A stretch of 64,000 nucleotides of DNA, from NCBI RefSeq assembly GCF_006152145.1, contig NZ_VDFV01000012.1, positions 1-64,000 of the forward strand. Direction: 5' to 3'. The notes beneath the pieces are model-generated. The model was not told where the DNA came from. It made no database searches and saw nothing but the letters and a program-made list of their open reading frames with translations. This DNA is from Rubellimicrobium roseum (GTDB lineage Bacteria; Pseudomonadota; Alphaproteobacteria; Rhodobacterales; Rhodobacteraceae). Positions 62,062 to 64,000 of this stretch are shown here, piece after piece (positions within the stretch are counted from its first letter, which is position 1; every line of letters begins with the position of its first letter). Position numbers and translations under genes: made by a program.

Positions 62062-63340
62062 CGGTCAGGACGTCCCGGCTCGGGGCCGTCGCCGGCTTGG
62101 AGCCCGGCGTGCTCGGGCCCGTCCAGTGGGCCATGTTGGCGCGGCCCGCCTCCTCGCGGCCCTTGGCCCAGGCGGGCTTGAGCACGACCTTGGTGAACTC
62201 GTTCTGCCGGAAGGCGAAGTTCTTGTAGCCCTGCGGCGCATCCTCGAGCGAGGTGATGTGGGAGATCAGGAAGGTGGTGTCGATCTCGCCTTCCTCGATC
62301 CGGCGGAGCAGCTCCTGGTGGTAGCGCTGGACATGGGTCTGCCCGGTGCGCAGGGTCAGGCCCTTCTCCATCAGGGCGCCGGTGGGGAACTTGTCGGCCA
62401 TGCCGCCATAGACGCCGGGCACCGACACGCGCCCGCCCTTGCGGACCGCGAGGATCGCCTGGCGCAGCGCGCCGATGCGGTCGGCGCCGATGCCCACCTT
62501 CTGCTTGAGCGTGTCCACCGGGTTGAAGTTCTCGAAGCCGTGGCTTTCCATGCCCACGGCGTCGATCACGGCGTCGGGCCCCTGCCCGCCCGTCATCTCC
62601 ATCAGCGCCTCGAGGACGACGGTCTGGTGGTAGTCGATGACCTTGCAGCCCAGGGACCGCGCCAGCTCCAGCCGGTGCGGGTAGTGGTCGATGACGATGA
62701 CCTGCTCGGCCCCCATCACGCGGGCCGACTGCGCCGCGAACAGGCCCACCGGACCCGCGCCCCAGACGACGATGGTGTCGCCGGGCTCGACGGTGGCCTG
62801 GTCGGCGGCCATCCAGCCCGTGGACAGGATGTCGGTCAGGAACAGGACCTTCTCGTCTTCCAGATGGTCGGGGACGACCAGCGGCCCCACGTCCGAGAAG
62901 GGCACGCGCACGTATTCCGCCTGCCCGCCGGGATAGCCGCCGGTCATGTGCGAATAGCCGAAGAGCCCGGACATGGGATGGCCGTAGAGCGACTCGCTCA
63001 CGTCCTGCTTCTCGACCGGATTGGAGTTGTCGCAATGCGAGAACTCCTGGTTGCGGCAATGGAAGCAGGCGCCGCAGGAGATGGTGAAGGGCACGGTCAC
63101 CCGCTGCCCGACCTTGAGCGTCGAGGCGGAGCCGACCTCGACCACGCGGCCCATGAACTCGTGGCCCAGGATGTCGCCCTTGAGGACGCCGGGGATCACG
63201 CCGTCATACAGGTGCAGGTCCGACCCGCAGATCGCCGTCGAGGTGACCTCGATGATGGCGTCGCGGGGGTTGACGATCTGCGGGTCGGGGTGGGTGTCCA
63301 CGCGGACGTCGTGCTTGCCGTGATAGGTCAGTGCGCGCAT
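62054..63340 (-). CDS. Zinc-dependent alcohol dehydrogenase (formaldehyde-dehydrogenase-like)
   Basis: A 428-aa medium-chain dehydrogenase. Catalytic zinc ligands are Cys38 in CGSDLH and His60/Glu61 in GHE. Four structural-zinc cysteines are at 89, 92, 95 and 103 in SCGACFHCRNQEFSHC. The nucleotide motif is WGAGPVGLFAA. The long C-terminal part is typical of glutathione-independent formaldehyde dehydrogenase-like enzymes, but the substrate is unproven. Co-transcribed with the SDR and SRPBCC genes. Confidence 0.9.
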   Translation of the reverse strand: MRALTYHGKHDVRVDTHPDPQIVNPRDAIIEVTSTAICGSDLHLYDGVIPGVLKGDILGHEFMGRVVEVGSASTLKVGQRVTVPFTISCGACFHCRNQEFSHCDNSNPVEKQDVSESLYGHPMSGLFGYSHMTGGYPGGQAEYVRVPFSDVGPLVVPDHLEDEKVLFLTDILSTGWMAADQATVEPGDTIVVWGAGPVGLFAAQSARVMGAEQVIVIDHYPHRLELARSLGCKVIDYHQTVVLEALMEMTGGQGPDAVIDAVGMESHGFENFNPVDTLKQKVGIGADRIGALRQAILAVRKGGRVSVPGVYGGMADKFPTGALMEKGLTLRTGQTHVQRYHQELLRRIEEGEIDTTFLISHITSLEDAPQGYKNFAFRQNEFTKVVLKPAWAKGREEAGRANMAHWTGPSTPGSKPATAPSRDVLTDA

Positions 63341-63352
63341 CAGGGGGTCTCC

Positions 63353-64000
63353 TCAGACGGCGGGGGAGGACTGGAGCTCGGTCTGGACGGCCTTCTGGAA
63401 CTTGCCGCCCTTGCCGCTCTGGTTCTTGTTGGTGGCGATCTCGCCCGTCTCCAGCAGCATCTTGAGCCGCTTGAGGTCGCGCCGGGCCTGGACGGAGGGT
63501 TCGGCCGAGAAGAGCTTGGCCACCGCCTGCCCGACCATGCCCATGGGCGGCTTGTAGGCGATCACCGTCTCGACGATGGTCCCGCGCCCGCCGGGGGCGT
63601 CGCGGAACATGACCTTGCCTTCGGTCTCGATGCCGCTGCCCTCGGTCGAGCGCCAGGCGATCTGCTCGCCGGGGCGGTCGTTGACGACGCGGGACCGGAC
63701 CTTGACGCTGGTGCCCATCGGCGCGCGGATCGTCCAGGTGGAGATGCCGGGCTCAGGCTCGCCCGCGTCGACGATGTTCTCCATGAACCTGGGCAGGTTG
63801 GAGAAGTCGCGCCAGAAGGCGTAGATCTCGTCCTTGGGGCGGTCGATGGTGACGCTGCGCCCGGTGACGGCGAAGCCGCCGAAGCGCGCCTGCTTGGCCG
63901 TGCGGCCGGGGGCGTCGTCGGTCAGGCGCGGCTCCTGCGCGTGGCGCGCGGACTGCGAAGCCGAGGGTCCGAGATAGGCATAGGCAGCCAAGCCCGCCAG
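63353..64000 (-). CDS. SRPBCC (polyketide cyclase-like) protein, partial
   Basis: At least 216 residues of a Polyketide_cyc2/SRPBCC family protein remain. The domain spans about 45-175 (VTIDRPKDEIYAFWRDFSNLPRFMENI and WRSTEGSGIETEGKVMF). The frame runs open to the window edge (preceded by LAGLAAYAYLG), so the N-terminus, possibly a membrane segment, lies outside. A TTG at 63991 is unlikely to be the start. It leads the ADH-SDR operon with 12 bp before ADH. Confidence 0.8.
   Translation of the reverse strand: MAGLAAYAYLGPSASQSARHAQEPRLTDDAPGRTAKQARFGGFAVTGRSVTIDRPKDEIYAFWRDFSNLPRFMENIVDAGEPEPGISTWTIRAPMGTSVKVRSRVVNDRPGEQIAWRSTEGSGIETEGKVMFRDAPGGRGTIVETVIAYKPPMGMVGQAVAKLFSAEPSVQARRDLKRLKMLLETGEIATNKNQSGKGGKFQKAVQTELQSSPAV

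Overview
The window is a stretch of a GC-rich alphaproteobacterial chromosome, most likely from the Rhodobacteraceae/Paracoccaceae. Several things point there: a class I PHA synthase next to a phasin and PhaR, an HdaA-type DnaA paralogue beside Ppk1 and Ppx, a short ProRS near LolCD, an SdhE gene divergent from an aspartate aminotransferase, a VPLPA-CTERM surface protein, and an LdtR-like MarR regulator. No rRNA, tRNA, CRISPR array, intact insertion sequence or prophage was recognised. Genes are packed tightly, with many ATGA, GTGA or TGATG start/stop overlaps.

Layout. 0.6-5.5 kb: an amine or polyamine catabolic cluster (class I glutamine amidotransferase, PuuA-like glutamine synthetase, FAD amine oxidoreductase, class III aminotransferase). 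5.9-10.4 kb: a PHA storage locus (phaR, phasin, phaC, divergent phaZ) with PhaR-type operator candidates. 10.4-16.2 kb: two alpha/beta hydrolases, thrS, a fused DUF2382 stress protein and a cold-shock gene. 16.7-19.2 kb: a VPLPA-CTERM CHRD-like protein, an AT-rich DUF3800 gene and thyX. 19.4-21.7 kb: a TbpB-like surface lipoprotein followed by a Slam (DUF560) outer-membrane translocator, which looks like a type 11 secretion cargo/translocator pair. 21.8-32.7 kb: gloA, DUF1194, MarR, sdhE, aspartate aminotransferase, the TIGR02587/TIGR02588 pair, DedA, MATE, a P-loop kinase, an epimerase, a GST and parE. 32.7-33.4 kb: a second AT-rich patch. 33.4-42.6 kb: acyl-CoA dehydrogenase/HxlR, a putative metallopeptidase lipoprotein, a periplasmic coiled-coil protein, cytochrome c, lolD-lolC, a DUF5872 protein, ThuA and proS. 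42.7-45.8 kb: a small haem-copper-oxidase-like membrane protein and three cupins around a LysR regulator. 45.9-51.6 kb: perM, hdaA, ppk1, ppx. 51.7-64 kb: EEP nuclease, DjlA-like, GNAT, VOC, DUF4174, DUF6497, pccB, DUF486, an MFS transporter, a thermonuclease with a sunset domain and a CtrA-like box, SDR, ADH and a truncated SRPBCC gene.

The observations most worth following up are the Slam/lipoprotein pair; a 49-bp three-block element present three times with fixed internal spacing (266-314, 16643-16691, 51657-51705); the three-cupin/LysR cluster, where a terminator stem is built from the coding ends of two convergent genes; the in-frame DUF2382 fusion with an internal ribosome-binding site; and five convergent gene pairs that share a CTAG double stop.
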